DNA of 8,134 nt, taken from positions 1 to 8,134 of the forward strand of contig CAMWUX010000048.1 of NCBI GenBank assembly GCA_947177605.1, written 5' to 3'. Below the pieces are notes generated by a model. It was given only the letters and a program-made list of their open reading frames with translations. It was not told the origin of the DNA and searched no databases. This stretch comes from an uncultured Porphyromonadaceae bacterium. Lineage in GTDB: Bacteria; Bacteroidota; Bacteroidia; Bacteroidales; Muribaculaceae. Shown here piece after piece: positions 6,760 to 8,134 of the stretch (position 1 is its first letter; the number at the start of each line of letters is the position of its first letter). The position numbers and the translations under genes were made by a program.

Positions 6760-7970
6760 AGGATGCCGTCGAGGCCGATGGTCGAAATCGACTGGTCGGC
6801 CGTAGCCTTCACTTTCGGCTTGGCGTGGAATGCTATGCCGAGGCCGGCGGTGGCGAGCATGGGCAGATCGTTGGCTCCATCGCCCACGGCTATGGTCTGC
6901 TGGATATTCAGATTCTCCACCTGTGCTATCAGGCGGAGCAATTCGGCCTTGCGCTTGCCGTCGACGATATCACCGACGTATCGGCCCGTAAGCCGGCCGT
7001 CGGCATCGACTTCAAGTTCGTTGGCATACACATAGTCGAATCCGAAGCGCTGCTTGAGATAAGTGCCGAAATAAGTGAATCCGCCGGAGAGAATCGCCGT
7101 CTTGTAGCCTGTGCGCTTCAGCACCATCATCAGCCTGTCGAGACCTTCGGTAATGGGCAGCGACTCGGCGATCTCGCGCATCACGCTTTCATCAAGTCCC
7201 TTGAGCAGAGCCACCCGGCGAGTGAAACTCTCCGTAAAGTCGATCTCTCCTCTCATGGCTTGCTCGGTGATGGCTCGTACTTCCTCTCCTACTCCAGCGC
7301 GCTCGGCCAGTTCGTCGATCACTTCCGTGCCGATAAGGGTCGAGTCCATATCGAAGCACACCAGACGGCGGCAGCGGCGGAAGATATTATCCTCCTGCAG
7401 CGAGATATCCACATCGCCGTCGGAAGCGATCTTCATCAGAGCGCCGTGCATCGCCCGGCTGTCGTCGGGACATCCGCGCACCGAAAACTCCACACATGAC
7501 TTACCGAGCTTCTTCCGGCGCTCCTCCTCTTCGAGAGGCATACGTCCGGTGAGGCGCTTAATCGCATCAATGTTCATATTCTGGCGGGCTATCTCGGCAC
7601 TGACCTGAGCTATATGACGGGCAGAGAGATGCCGCCCGAGAAGGGTGATGATCCATCTGTCTTTGCCCTGCTTGCTCACCCACTCATTGTAGTCGCTCTC
7701 CTCGATCGGGGAGAACTTCACTTCCACATTGAGTTCATAGCCCTTGAACAGCAGATCCTTCATGATATCGCCGGAGCGTGAGCTGTCGGTCTCAAAGAGG
7801 ATGCCGAGCGACAGATTATGATGGATATCGGCCTGGCCGATATCCAGGATCTGCGCCTCGTGGGTGGCCAGCACATCGGAGAGGGCGGCCGTCACGCCCG
7901 GACGGTCGATACCGGTCACATTGATCATTATCAATTCGCGGTGGGGTGTGTCGCTATTGTTGGATGCCAT
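6723..7970 (-). CDS. serB: Phosphoserine phosphatase with N-terminal ACT-like regions
   Basis: This enzyme makes L-serine from O-phospho-L-serine, the last step of the phosphorylated serine pathway, in the cytoplasm. It has 415 residues. The C-terminal HAD domain shows motif I FDMDSTLI (206-213; nucleophile D207, acid/base D209), motif II SGGF (S295), the conserved lysine in KAELL (K341) and motif IV GDGANDLPML (363-372), so it should be active. Residues about 12-85 (ELIMINVTGIDRPGVTAALS) and about 105-190 look like two ACT-type regulatory regions, as in long SerB proteins; E. coli SerB is shorter. Amino-acid feedback control is therefore likely but inferred. The start at 7970 is one base after the stop of the upstream kinase gene, which suggests translational coupling. 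The 3' end overlaps uvrA by 37 bp in convergent orientation. Confidence 0.95.
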   Translation of the reverse strand: MASNNSDTPHRELIMINVTGIDRPGVTAALSDVLATHEAQILDIGQADIHHNLSLGILFETDSSRSGDIMKDLLFKGYELNVEVKFSPIEESDYNEWVSKQGKDRWIITLLGRHLSARHIAQVSAEIARQNMNIDAIKRLTGRMPLEEEERRKKLGKSCVEFSVRGCPDDSRAMHGALMKIASDGDVDISLQEDNIFRRCRRLVCFDMDSTLIGTEVIDELAERAGVGEEVRAITEQAMRGEIDFTESFTRRVALLKGLDESVMREIAESLPITEGLDRLMMVLKRTGYKTAILSGGFTYFGTYLKQRFGFDYVYANELEVDADGRLTGRYVGDIVDGKRKAELLRLIAQVENLNIQQTIAVGDGANDLPMLATAGLGIAFHAKPKVKATADQSISTIGLDGILYFLGFKDSFIS

Positions 7971-7971
7971 A

Positions 7972-8134
7972 TCAGTGGGTAGTATGATATTCGATTAAGC
8001 CTTGCAATGGGCGGGTAATTATTTTATCAATTCGCAATCCGCGGTCTGTGGCGGCGGCTTCGAGTTCGGCCCGGAACACTTCGGCAAGCGAGCCTACAAA
8101 GCCTATCGGCAGATGGCGGGCATGGGGGTAGCGC
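7972..8134 (-). CDS. BadF/BadG/BcrA/BcrD-type ATPase, probable N-acetylglucosamine kinase; C-terminal 53 residues only
   Basis: The minus strand is open from the right edge to TGA 7974-7972. The 53 visible residues include LPIGFVGSLAEVFRAEL and a C-terminal RPLQGLIEYH. This fits the end of the ASKHA-fold BadF-family sugar kinases of Bacteroidales, where an 'FVGS-A' segment and a 'P-x-GLI-YH' tail recur. The catalytic N-terminal part lies outside the window, so substrate and activity cannot be judged; N-acetylglucosamine kinase is the usual annotation. It is followed by serB after a single base, so the two genes are very likely co-transcribed. Confidence 0.65.
   Translation of the reverse strand, partial: RYPHARHLPIGFVGSLAEVFRAELEAAATDRGLRIDKIITRPLQGLIEYHTTH

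Noticed and set aside
6763..7608. Plus-strand open frames inside serB
   Set aside because: serB on the other strand has all HAD motifs in order; the plus-strand frames overlap each other and lack recognisable features.

Overview
The window looks like a chromosomal piece from a Bacteroidales bacterium, most likely a gut member near Muribaculaceae/Bacteroides. Three things point there: TAnnTTTG promoter boxes instead of Shine-Dalgarno-led starts, a long secreted protein with LamG, InlB-like and GEVED-like parts ending in a 'YNLDGVRV'-type tail, and Bacteroidota-style UvrA and SerB proteins. The family-level placement is inference.

Layout. (1) Bases 1-3136, minus strand: one very long open frame for a secreted, multi-domain surface protein. 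It is cut by the left edge of the window, probably only a few tens of residues before its natural end. (2) Bases 3137-3927: a 791-base divergent intergenic region that is not empty. It holds two well-formed Bacteroidales promoters firing toward the surface gene, an 8-bp inverted repeat between them, a small ORF interrupted by a run of nine G, and a compact GC-richer element with two hairpins and a direct repeat. (3) Bases 3928-6759, plus strand: a complete uvrA (nucleotide excision repair). (4) Bases 6723-7970, minus strand: a complete serB (phosphoserine phosphatase with two N-terminal ACT-like regions), overlapping the 3' end of uvrA tail-to-tail by 37 bp. (5) Bases 7972-8134, minus strand: the last 53 codons of a BadF/N-acetylglucosamine-kinase-like protein, one base upstream of serB and probably in the same operon.

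uvrA, serB and the kinase are ordinary housekeeping genes. The most unusual part is the stretch between 3195 and 3650. There a promoter with exact 19-base spacing drives a 53-codon ORF whose frame is broken at a nine-G tract. Losing one G would join it to the next open frame and give a 99-residue protein ending 58 bases before the surface-protein gene. This is the pattern expected of slipped-strand phase variation, but a homopolymer sequencing error or a decaying gene would look the same in a single sequence.
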